From the NCBI GenBank assembly GCA_003149345.1, contig QFWI01000031.1:288325-321715 (forward strand): a DNA stretch of 33,391 nt. Direction: 5' to 3'. The number at the start of each line of letters is the position of its first letter. Position 1 is the first letter of the stretch. This DNA is from Vampirovibrio chlorellavorus. GTDB taxonomy: Bacteria; Cyanobacteriota; Vampirovibrionia; Vampirovibrionales; Vampirovibrionaceae. Of the stretch, positions 26,052 through 33,161 are shown piece by piece. The position numbers and the translations under genes are program-made. The notes under the pieces are model-generated. The model made no database searches, had not been told where the DNA came from, and saw only the letters and a program-made list of their open reading frames with translations.

Positions 26052-26152
26052 CCGCCCGGCTGGATTTTCCATGCCTGCGGCCTGATGGGGGGTCATGTGT
26101 GTGTCTGGAGGATATGGATTTTGTAATCTTTCTTTGTGTCCCATTTTTTTAA

Positions 26153-26201
26153 TTTACTTTTATTTTTGATTTCCTATAATACGCTAGACCTAAAAAGGTC
26201 T
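26153..26201 (+). promoter_or_regulatory. Promoter of the TpsB gene with palindrome at the start site
   Basis: TTTACT (26153-26158) and a perfect TATAAT (26175-26180) are 16 bases apart. The predicted start point falls in the perfect inverted repeat AGACCT-AAAA-AGGTCT (26186-26201), a likely operator. The transcript would have a leader of about 270 bases before the coding region. Confidence 0.55.
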
Positions 26202-26254
26202 TTCAGAATGCCACGCGTGTCCCCTTGATTCTCCTGGTTGCGTTGACCGCATTC

Positions 26255-26297
26255 CCTATATAGCATCTCCTCATACCACACCCTCCTACTATATAGG
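26255..26297. repeat. Paired CTATATAG palindromes
   Basis: CCTATATAG (26255-26263) and CTATATAGG (26289-26297) are inverted copies, and their shared core CTATATAG is itself palindromic. The two cores are 33 bases apart centre to centre, close to three helical turns. They lie in the leader region upstream of the TpsB gene. Confidence 0.5.
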
Positions 26298-26456
26298 TTG
26301 TTATCCAGATCGTCGCCTTCTTGTTGCTCGCGTTTTCATTCTTATTAAAAGAGCGTTTTTACCCCCCTTCCCCTTTCTCTTTTTACCCTCAATTGACCCT
26401 CACTCTTTCCCCCTTCACAGACACCAGCACTCAATCCAAAAAGGATGCCTTCCCCT

Positions 26457-28313
26457 ATGAGATCCGATTTCCACCGTCAGGCCATCATTCTATCCAGCGT
26501 AATCACCCTGTTGCCGGGCGCGGCCCTGGCCCAGGTGTTTCCCGCCCAAACCAACCCCGGTGTGCTGCTCGGCCCGCAAAGCGGATCCCCCTACTATTTC
26601 CAGTCAACCCCTACGGCGGCTCCGGCTCAGGTGAATCCCCTGCAAGAGAAAGATCCTGATGGCATCCGGGTGGAAGCGCAACCGCCCATCGTGCAAGTCA
26701 CCAGCGATCTGTTTCAGGTGGAGCGAGTGGATGTGGAAGGCAACACCATTATTTCCGGTGAGGAAATGCGTGGACTGGTGTCCAGCTACGAAGGACGCAA
26801 GCTCAGCCCGGAAGATTTGGCCCAATTGGTGCAAGGAATCAACGAAGCCTACCGCAAACGGGGATACCTGACCTCGCTGGCCTTCATTCCGCCCCAGAAC
26901 CTGGAGCGGGGGGCCATCACCGTGAAGGTGCTGGAAGGCATCGTGGGCGACATGGAAGTGACCGGCAACAAATACTTCAAGGCCAAGGTCATCGAGAAAC
27001 GCATCAGCGAAACCCCCGGCCAACCCCTCAACATCCCCGCCTTGGAGCAGGAGTTGTTGCGCATTAACCGTCAGGAGCCCTACCGGATCAAGGCCACCTT
27101 GCTACCGGGGGAACGCACCGGGGAAACCAAAATCCGCCTGGATGTCAAAGAACAGCAGCCCTTCCAGTTGGCATTGACCTCCGATAACGCCGGTCGTCCT
27201 TTCATCGGCTTATACCGCTGGGGCGCTGAATTCACCAACCGAAACGTCACGGGCCGGGGCGATCGCTTTAACCTGCGTTACATTGGTTCCACGGGTTCCA
27301 CCATCGCCTCCACCTCCTACACCTTGCCGGTGGGCAGCAAGGGCACGGAAATCAGCGGCTTGTTTGGCTTCAGCCACGTGAACGTGGATCTGCGCCTCCC
27401 CAACCAGAAGGAGCTAATCGGGAACGCCTACAACTACGGCTTGCTGGTCACCCAACCGCTGGGGAAAGAACGAATCTGGAGTACCGACCTGGGCCTGAAC
27501 GCCCGCCGGGTCAGCAGCTTTTACGATGGTGATAAAACCAGCACCGATGATATCCGCTCCCTGGCTCTGGGCTTGAACTACGATCGTTACGATCGCTACG
27601 GGCGCTCCTTTTCTCGCGCTCAGGTCACTCTGGCCCCGGAATGGCTGGGGGCCAACACCAGTTTCTTCAAGCTGGAAAACTACCTGACCCGAGTGACCCG
27701 CCTGCCCAAAAACAACTTGCTCATCCTGCGGGCCTATTCTCAATGGAGCCCGGACGCCCTGCCCGCCATCGAACAATTCCAGCTGGGCGGCATTAACAGC
27801 GTGCGTGGTTACACCCAGGGCCTGCTGATTGGGGACAGAGGCTACAACGTGGGCGCCGAATGGCGTTACCCGCTACCGCTGCTCTCCCGTGTCAGCCCAT
27901 GGCTGGGCGAACGCATGCAAGGCGCTTTGTTTGCCGATTACGGCCAGGTCTGGCGCGACAAGAGCAGCCCCTTCTACAGCAACGCCGCCGCCACCTCTCT
28001 GCTCAGCGCCGGTTTCGGTCTACGGGCTCACCTGACGGACTATGCCCAGGGCTTTCTGGATGTAGCCTTTGGCTTGCTGAACCGCAAGAACGAGGAACCG
28101 TTCCGCAACCAGCCCACCGCCCGGATTCACTTCGGGGTGCGCAGCGAACTGTTGCCCAACGATTACAAGAGTCGCACCGACAAGGTGACCCCCATCAAGG
28201 CCAATGCCCCTCGGGTGCGCAGCGTGGGAACCATTCAGGCGGGCGACTTGCAAACCGATATCGCCGATCCCACCCTGGAGTCCATTGATATGCTGAAACC
28301 CCGGATTCGGTAG
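26457..28313 (+). CDS. TpsB / ShlB-FhaC family outer-membrane transporter
   Basis: This two-partner secretion translocator has 618 residues from the ATG at 26457. AAGGA lies 11 bases before that ATG; an ATG four codons upstream would overlap this site. The signal peptide ends near LPGAALA. A POTRA domain begins at about 85 (FQVERVDVEGNTIISGEEMRG) and includes RKRGYLTSLAFIPPQ, followed by a second POTRA-like segment (GDMEVTGNKYFK). The C-terminal 16-strand barrel carries the hallmark GGINSVRGYTQG at about 440. It exports the partner exoprotein across the outer membrane. The C-terminal 50 residues or so (from about SRTDKVTPIKA) extend beyond a normal barrel end. Confidence 0.92.
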   Translation: MRSDFHRQAIILSSVITLLPGAALAQVFPAQTNPGVLLGPQSGSPYYFQSTPTAAPAQVNPLQEKDPDGIRVEAQPPIVQVTSDLFQVERVDVEGNTIISGEEMRGLVSSYEGRKLSPEDLAQLVQGINEAYRKRGYLTSLAFIPPQNLERGAITVKVLEGIVGDMEVTGNKYFKAKVIEKRISETPGQPLNIPALEQELLRINRQEPYRIKATLLPGERTGETKIRLDVKEQQPFQLALTSDNAGRPFIGLYRWGAEFTNRNVTGRGDRFNLRYIGSTGSTIASTSYTLPVGSKGTEISGLFGFSHVNVDLRLPNQKELIGNAYNYGLLVTQPLGKERIWSTDLGLNARRVSSFYDGDKTSTDDIRSLALGLNYDRYDRYGRSFSRAQVTLAPEWLGANTSFFKLENYLTRVTRLPKNNLLILRAYSQWSPDALPAIEQFQLGGINSVRGYTQGLLIGDRGYNVGAEWRYPLPLLSRVSPWLGERMQGALFADYGQVWRDKSSPFYSNAAATSLLSAGFGLRAHLTDYAQGFLDVAFGLLNRKNEEPFRNQPTARIHFGVRSELLPNDYKSRTDKVTPIKANAPRVRSVGTIQAGDLQTDIADPTLESIDMLKPRIR

Positions 28314-28344
28314 TCACAGACTCTGGGAACTTTAAATCCGATTA

Positions 28345-28376
28345 AAAACCCCTGGCGACCTGTTGCCGGGGGTTTT
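28345..28376 (+). terminator. Intrinsic terminator after the TpsB gene
   Basis: AAAACCCCTGGC (28345-28356) pairs with GCCGGGGGTTTT (28365-28376), 12 bp with one T-G pair and an 8-base loop. The 3' arm ends in TTTT. Confidence 0.85.
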
Positions 28377-28453
28377 GCCTTAATCTGAAATTTTTAGCTG
28401 TGTGGGCATACCCGGAATTTAAAAAACTGATACACTGAATAAAGTCTATTTTT

Positions 28454-28479
28454 GTTTATTAATTTATAAATTAATAAAC
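28454..28479. repeat. 26-bp perfect AT-rich palindrome
   Basis: The 26 bases are perfectly self-complementary with no spacer. All are A or T except the outermost G and C. The element lies between the TpsB terminator and the aspartic protease gene. It may be a binding site for a dimeric or AT-binding protein, or a cruciform. Confidence 0.7.
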
Positions 28480-28607
28480 GGGCTCTCCTGTATTTGTAGG
28501 ATGTACTGCTCGATATAAAACTGGGACACTGGAAACTGGGGAATGGATGCGCTGTGCATCGATTTGCCGGATATTGGGGACTAAAAAAGGGAAGTGAGGG
28601 AATTGGC

Positions 28608-29225
28608 ATGAACAGAAATCGGCTTCTGGTGATTCTGATGGCAGCCCTGATGGGTTGGGCCGTTCCTGAAATCGGTGCCGCCATTGACGTAAACCCCGTC
28701 CGTGGCAAAGAACTGCGAGAGGCCAAGGCCTTTTTCACCCATCTGGCCTCCACCTCCAAAAACCCGCTCATCGTCAGCATGGCTGAGGAAAGCCTGAAAA
28801 AAATTGAAGACAGCAACCAAAGCAACCGCCCAAGCGACTCCAAGAATCGGGCGGAAGTGACCTTGTTACCTCAAAGCGATAACACATTTGTGGTGCCCGC
28901 CCTGGTCAATCGTCGGCACATGGCCACCTTCCTGGTGGACACCGGGGCCAGCTACACGGTTATTACCCCACAAATGGCCAAGGAACTGGGCATCCACATC
29001 CCCGCGGATCATCCGACCCTGCCGGTCACCACGGCCAACGGCACCCTGAACGCCCCGGTGGTAACCCTCAAACAGGTGACCCTGGGCGGCATGCAGGTCA
29101 ACAATGTGGAGGCGGTGATCACCGATCTGGGAGACACCCCGCAACTGTCGGGTCTGCTGGGCATGAGCTTCTTTCGGGGGATGGATCTGTCCTTCAAGCA
29201 GGACAAGCTGGTGATCAGCCGCTAA
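28608..29225 (+). CDS. Retropepsin-like aspartic protease, secreted or anchored
   Basis: The ATG at 28608 (205 residues) is preceded by GAGG with an 8-base spacer and opens a signal peptide (MNRNRLLVILMAALMGWAVPEIGAA). The catalytic motif LVDTGASYTVITPQMAKELGI (about 108-128) and the later LSGLLGMSFFRGMDLSF define a clan AA single-domain aspartic protease that would work as a dimer, probably in the periplasm. A short helical segment (about 30-75) with charged residues links the signal and the protease. The substrate is unknown. Confidence 0.85.
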   Translation: MNRNRLLVILMAALMGWAVPEIGAAIDVNPVRGKELREAKAFFTHLASTSKNPLIVSMAEESLKKIEDSNQSNRPSDSKNRAEVTLLPQSDNTFVVPALVNRRHMATFLVDTGASYTVITPQMAKELGIHIPADHPTLPVTTANGTLNAPVVTLKQVTLGGMQVNNVEAVITDLGDTPQLSGLLGMSFFRGMDLSFKQDKLVISR

Positions 29226-29243
29226 ATACAAGCCAACATGCGA

Positions 29244-29738
29244 CTAGTCGCCACTATTATCGGCGTTGCTTTGCTCGGCGTTCAGCGCCAGATCGTTCAT
29301 GCGGCTGAAGCTGTGATCCACGTCCAAATCCAGCGTTCGCAGGTTAATGGTGGTCTCGTAGGCCTCCAGAATGACGGCGATCAGCATGAGTACCAGCCCG
29401 CTTAAAAACGACCATACCGGCACCATCTCCCAATGCACAAAATGCAACTTGGCCAGCGCAATGGAAACCGCCGTAAAAACCAACATTCCCAAGGCGCCGA
29501 ACAGGATGAACATGGCGTTGCGAATGAGGTAAACCCGCTCCATGAAATAGGGAATTTGTCGCTGAATATTGGCAATACGATCCTGATCGTTGGTGTTCAG
29601 CAATTCCCGGTTTAGTTCCCGCACCCGGGTGGAAGCGATGGAAAAACGGGCGCTAATGCCGTTGAGCAAGAGGGCAATGCCGGTAATGGCCACAGCGGGG
29701 CCCAGGGACTCCGTGATAATGTCATTGGGGGGAATCAT
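29244..29738 (-). CDS. DUF2721 family membrane protein
   Basis: This protein of 164 residues starts at the ATG at 29738, with AAAGG 7 bases upstream; a TTG five codons earlier is less likely. It has three transmembrane segments: about 12-30, 75-95 and 110-132 (counted from this ATG). The sequence AVAITGIALLLNGISARFSIASTRVRELNRELL, followed by RIANIQRQIPYFMERVYLIRNAM, is the DUF2721 pattern. The function is not known. It is convergent with the protease gene, 18 bases away. Confidence 0.85.
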   Translation of the reverse strand: MIPPNDIITESLGPAVAITGIALLLNGISARFSIASTRVRELNRELLNTNDQDRIANIQRQIPYFMERVYLIRNAMFILFGALGMLVFTAVSIALAKLHFVHWEMVPVWSFLSGLVLMLIAVILEAYETTINLRTLDLDVDHSFSRMNDLALNAEQSNADNSGD

Positions 29739-29883
29739 AAAAAAACCTTTCAACTGTCAGGCGATGGGGATAACTTAATTTCAGGGTGACTGGCGGTTCA
29801 AACGGAAATGACCGGGAAGGGACTAACATCGAGCGGGGCTAAAAAATGGAAACACAAAAATCAAAAAACGGGCAAAACCCAGG

Positions 29884-30969
29884 CTAGCGGGACGGATGGC
29901 TACCGGGCGGCAAAACCAGATTCGGGGTGCGCTGCTCAGGATCCATAAACCATTCTTCCAGAATAATGTTGAGACATGCAACCACCGGGATGGCCAAGAC
30001 CAGACCCACCAGTCCAAACACCAGCCCACCCACCATCAGGGCTATCAAAATAGCCAGCGGATGAAGCCCGACGGCCCGACCCATGATCAGCGGACCAATG
30101 ATGTTATTGGCCAAAGCCTGCACCACCACAAACAGAATGAGTACCCAAACCGCCCCCCACCAGCCAATGGGGCTAAAAATGGCAATGACCAGGGCCACCA
30201 CCATGGCGATGTTGGGCCCCAAAATGGGAATCAGGGTCAACAGGCCGCTCAGGGCCCCCAGCAAAACCGCAAAGGGCGGAAAAGGGCCGCCAATGACTGA
30301 CAAACCCATGGTAATTAGGCCACCGAAGGTGGCCATAAACAGTATTTGTCCAGACACAAAGCCCCCAGTGCTGCGAATCAGATGATCGATCAACGCCCGC
30401 AGTCGGTCGTGGTGGCGGGCTGGGTGAAAATGCAGGAAATACCCTTCAATTTTTTCCCGATCCAGAAGCAGCAACATGCTGATAATGAGGGCGCTGATTA
30501 AATCCAGCCCCACCTGGGAAACCAGCAGGGTGGCGCCGGTAAACCCGGATAAGACCAGCCCGTTCTGAGCGGACAAATGCCGCATTAACAACTCCGGGCT
30601 AAAGCTGGTCAGCAAGGGATAGCGTCGGCTAATAAAACTCCATTGCCCGGCCCAGTTTTTGATGGCGTCCAGATAATGCGGCAAATCGCTGATAAACACG
30701 TTCAGCTGGTTCCAGGTGATGGTGGCAACCGGAATAATAATGCCCACAAACAGGGCAAACAGCACCACATAGGGAATCAGGACGGACAACCATCGGGGCA
30801 GCTTTTGATCCAGGAATTCCACCACCGGCAACAGGGCGCTGGCGAAAATAAACGCCACAAACACTACCACCAGTGCTTCCCGAGCCACAAACAACAGACA
30901 ACACAACAAAACCAGCCCGACTGTCCAAAGCACGTCCTGACGAAATTGATTCACGGGCTCACCATCCAA
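29884..30969 (-). CDS. AI-2E family transporter (PerM/YdiK-like)
   Basis: This 361-residue integral membrane protein has seven to eight hydrophobic segments and the family signature near the C-terminus: GPNIAMVVALVIAIFSPIGWWGAVWVLILFVVVQALANNIIGPLIMGRAVGLHPLAILIALMVGG. Members are described as exporters or ion exchangers, and a role in AI-2 transport is not shown for most. The start is a TTG at 30969 or a GTG five codons downstream; neither has a strong ribosome-binding site. Confidence 0.88.
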   Translation of the reverse strand: MDGEPVNQFRQDVLWTVGLVLLCCLLFVAREALVVVFVAFIFASALLPVVEFLDQKLPRWLSVLIPYVVLFALFVGIIIPVATITWNQLNVFISDLPHYLDAIKNWAGQWSFISRRYPLLTSFSPELLMRHLSAQNGLVLSGFTGATLLVSQVGLDLISALIISMLLLLDREKIEGYFLHFHPARHHDRLRALIDHLIRSTGGFVSGQILFMATFGGLITMGLSVIGGPFPPFAVLLGALSGLLTLIPILGPNIAMVVALVIAIFSPIGWWGAVWVLILFVVVQALANNIIGPLIMGRAVGLHPLAILIALMVGGLVFGLVGLVLAIPVVACLNIILEEWFMDPEQRTPNLVLPPGSHPSR

Positions 30970-31123
30970 CTGAACTGGTATATTGTTTCCATTCTAATAC
31001 AGGCAGGCATCTTTGCGGGAGCGTTTGCCCGCTTCTTGAGAGGCAGGTCTTGAGAGGCGAGGCTTGAAAAACAGGCCACACCCATTACGAGCCTCCAGGC
31101 CGGAGACACCGGGGAAAGCAGAT

Positions 31124-31163
31124 TAGGAAAGCCTTCCAGCGGCTGGGAGTCCGGGCTTTCCTA
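31124..31163. other. Nested hairpin over the stop codon of the AT-hook gene
   Basis: TAGGAAAGCC (31124-31133) pairs with GGCTTTCCTA (31154-31163), a perfect 10-bp stem that includes the TAG stop on the minus strand. Inside it CCAGC-G-GCTGG forms a second stem. There is no T-run, so it may be a 3'-end stabilising or termination structure. Confidence 0.4.
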
Positions 31164-31517
31164 GCTTTCCCGGGTCATGGCAGGCTTTCGTCCCCGTTTT
31201 CCAGTGCCCACAGCTTTTATCTTGTTCACGGAACCCGGTTTTCGGCCTCTTCTTTTAGGGGCACCGAGCGTAAGAACGTCCACGGTGGATTGCAGCTTGG
31301 GCTTGCGTCCCCGCTTTTTAGGAGCGTCTTTTTGAGGGGACTGCAAGGTATCCGCCGCATTGGTAGCCAAGGTTGGGGGCAAGGGGATTCTGTTTTTACT
31401 GCCGGGTTTTCGCCCCCGCTTTTTGGGGAGTTCGGCAGCCTCAACAGCGACCCCGGTTAACTGGAAACTCAGGCAAAATGCCTTTAACTCTTCCAAGGTA
31501 TCAAATTTAATGGCCAT
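31161..31517 (-). CDS. Small basic protein with four AT-hook-like motifs
   Basis: This 118-residue, Lys/Arg/Pro-rich protein starts at an ATG with GAGGAG 12 bases upstream. Four copies of RGRKP occur at about 34-38, 69-73, 90-94 and 108-112, in the contexts KKRGRKPGSKN, KKRGRKPK, KRRGRKPGSVNK and GKRGRKPAM. This is the AT-hook core, which inserts into the minor groove of AT-rich DNA. The first 25 residues (IKFDTLEELKAFCLSFQLTG) form a small helical domain. It is probably a nucleoid-associated or architectural protein. Its closest named relatives cannot be decided from sequence alone. Confidence 0.75.
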   Translation of the reverse strand: MAIKFDTLEELKAFCLSFQLTGVAVEAAELPKKRGRKPGSKNRIPLPPTLATNAADTLQSPQKDAPKKRGRKPKLQSTVDVLTLGAPKRRGRKPGSVNKIKAVGTGKRGRKPAMTRES

Positions 31518-32170
31518 AAATCACTAAAACTCCTCTGGGATTCTGCTTCTGGAAAAATGGAACGCTCCGTAACCTGACCTGTGACGCTTACCCTACTGTA
31601 AACACGCTGGCATCAGGGAGCCAGACCAAACCCAGACCAAACAATGTATCGCTGAAGATGTAACTTTTTATCCAACAACCGATGGCAGGACTCTCTATCA
31701 ACCTGCACAAGCTATAAACCAATACGGGACTGTATTTAACCGACTGGACCGCACCCATATAAACAGACCGTTTATACTGGCGCTCCTATCAAAGGGCGCT
31801 GGTTTGAATTCAGGATAACAACAATTTAGAATTTCGAGATTTTAACTAAAAAAAATTAAAATGGCCAATCTAATTTCCATCCGCCCTGCCTTAGTGGCAT
31901 TTTGCGTTGTGAGCAGCAAGGCCAAACCAGCAAACAATGGAAGGTGGAAGCCATTTTAAGCATCCGGCTCATTTTCTAAAGTTTCCCAAAAGTTGGCCGA
32001 TAAACCCGAGACAGGCGCTGCCGGTGAAGGCTCAATGATGCCATGAGTGATGCCGGTCATCTGCGTTGATTTTCCAGCCGGATTTTGCCAAGCCGGGTTT
32101 TCCCAAACCACTTCTTCTAAGCAAGCCCGCAACAATGGTCGGCCACTTTTCAGGAGTACCGCAAGACACG
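31518..32170. other. Long intergenic region upstream of the ATP-grasp ligase
   Basis: About 650 bases hold no convincing gene. I see a perfect inverted repeat TATAAAC-AGACC-GTTTATA at 31758-31776 containing a -10-like TATACT. There is also a 32-codon frame at 31861-31959 without a ribosome-binding site. TTAAAATGGC (31856-31865) and GCCATTTTAA (31950-31959) form a distant 10-bp inverted repeat around that frame. Regulatory sequence for the ligase gene is expected here. Confidence 0.45.
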
Positions 32171-33055
32171 ATGATACTCATTCTGGGCCCCAGGGATATT
32201 CATACGGACAGGGTAGCTGAAGCGATATCGGCACGGGGGGAAGCGGTAATCATGCTCAACTCAGGGGACTTTCCCGGACGGGTATCGCTGTCTGGCACAC
32301 TGGACTCGAACGAGCAGGGCACCATCAGGCTTTCGGGACAGCCGGAGGCCATTCCCCTGGAATCGATCCGGGCCGTTTACTGGTATGCCATGACCGGACT
32401 GGCCGTGGGGACAAAATACCCCGAAGAGGAAGCCGATTCCGGCTTTGGTAGTTTACTGAGAAACCTGGATTGCCGCTGGGTCAACCCACCGCAAGCAGTC
32501 ATGCTTCATCGCTACAAATTTCATCAACTCAAAATTCTGAAGGCCGCTGGCGTCCGGGTGCCGGACTCCCTGATGACCAACGATCCCGAGTCCTTGCTGG
32601 CTTTTTATCAAAAGCATCAGGGGCGCATCATTTGCAAGCCTTTGTACCAGGGCTTGCTACTGCACCCAATAACAGAAGCTGATTTGTCGCCCGAACGGCT
32701 AGAAAGACTGCGGGAGTCGCCCCTCCTCTTTCAGGAATACATAGAGGGAACAGACATCCGGGTGCATGTGGTGGGCGAGAAAACCTTCGCCTCCGAAGTG
32801 GTCAGCGCGTTGTTCAACTACAAGACCGACTTCTTCACTCGGCCACTCGAAATCCCCGATGAAATTCAGGCGCTTTCTGTGCGGGCAGCCCGTACACTGG
32901 GACTGGTACTTGCCGGCATTGATTTTCGCCGGACAGAAGATGGGGAATACGTCCTGCTTGAAGCCAATCCCAGTCCACAATACCTGATTTTTGAGGATCA
33001 GTGCGGTTACCCCATCACCCATACCCTGGCTTCCTGCTTGAGCCAATGTAAATAA
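32171..33055 (+). CDS. ATP-grasp ligase, graspetide (microviridin-type) maturase
   Basis: The frame is open from a TTG at 32066. The ATG at 32171 (294 residues) is preferred because MILILGPRDIHTDRVAEAI is the natural start of the N-terminal domain, although AGGAG is a distant 14 bases before it. Hallmarks of graspetide ligases are visible: WVNPPQAV...KFHQLKILKAAGVRVPDSLMTNDPESLLAF (103-145), IICKPL (153-158), LLFQEYIEGTDIRVHVVG (185-202), LVLAGIDFRRTEDGEYVLLEANPSPQYLIFED (245-276) and GYPIT. The D-R, E and N residues that bind ATP and Mg are kept. Microviridin ligases make side-chain esters or amides in a precursor peptide. A matching multi-core precursor frame begins 106 bases downstream. 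Confidence 0.87.
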   Translation: MILILGPRDIHTDRVAEAISARGEAVIMLNSGDFPGRVSLSGTLDSNEQGTIRLSGQPEAIPLESIRAVYWYAMTGLAVGTKYPEEEADSGFGSLLRNLDCRWVNPPQAVMLHRYKFHQLKILKAAGVRVPDSLMTNDPESLLAFYQKHQGRIICKPLYQGLLLHPITEADLSPERLERLRESPLLFQEYIEGTDIRVHVVGEKTFASEVVSALFNYKTDFFTRPLEIPDEIQALSVRAARTLGLVLAGIDFRRTEDGEYVLLEANPSPQYLIFEDQCGYPITHTLASCLSQCK

Positions 33056-33065
33056 TCCTCAAGAT

Positions 33066-33083
33066 TTCAGGGCATTTCCTGAA
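33066..33083 (+). promoter_or_regulatory. Hairpin between ligase and precursor
   Basis: TTCAGG-GCATTT-CCTGAA is a perfect 6-bp inverted repeat just after the ligase stop. It extends with GAT/ATC pairing through a small bulge. No T-run follows. It could damp read-through or protect the precursor mRNA. Confidence 0.4.
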
Positions 33084-33123
33084 GAATCCAGGCAATTTTC
33101 CGAAAACATAATTTTTATATACT

Positions 33124-33129
33124 TATAAT
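33124..33129 (+). promoter_or_regulatory. -10 element candidate before the precursor gene
   Basis: A perfect TATAAT lies 32 bases upstream of the GTG start, in an AT-rich stretch. No good -35 hexamer is present at 16-18 bases, so an activator or an extended AT-rich UP-like element may be needed. It suggests separate, stronger transcription of the precursor. Confidence 0.4.
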
Positions 33130-33161
33130 ATAAATTTCATCAAAGTAAGAAGGGGCTGATC

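Noticed and set aside
31861..31959. 32-codon frame before the ligase gene as a second peptide precursor
   Set aside because: No ribosome-binding site, no leader motif and no TxKxPSD core; kept only as part of an inverted-repeat observation.
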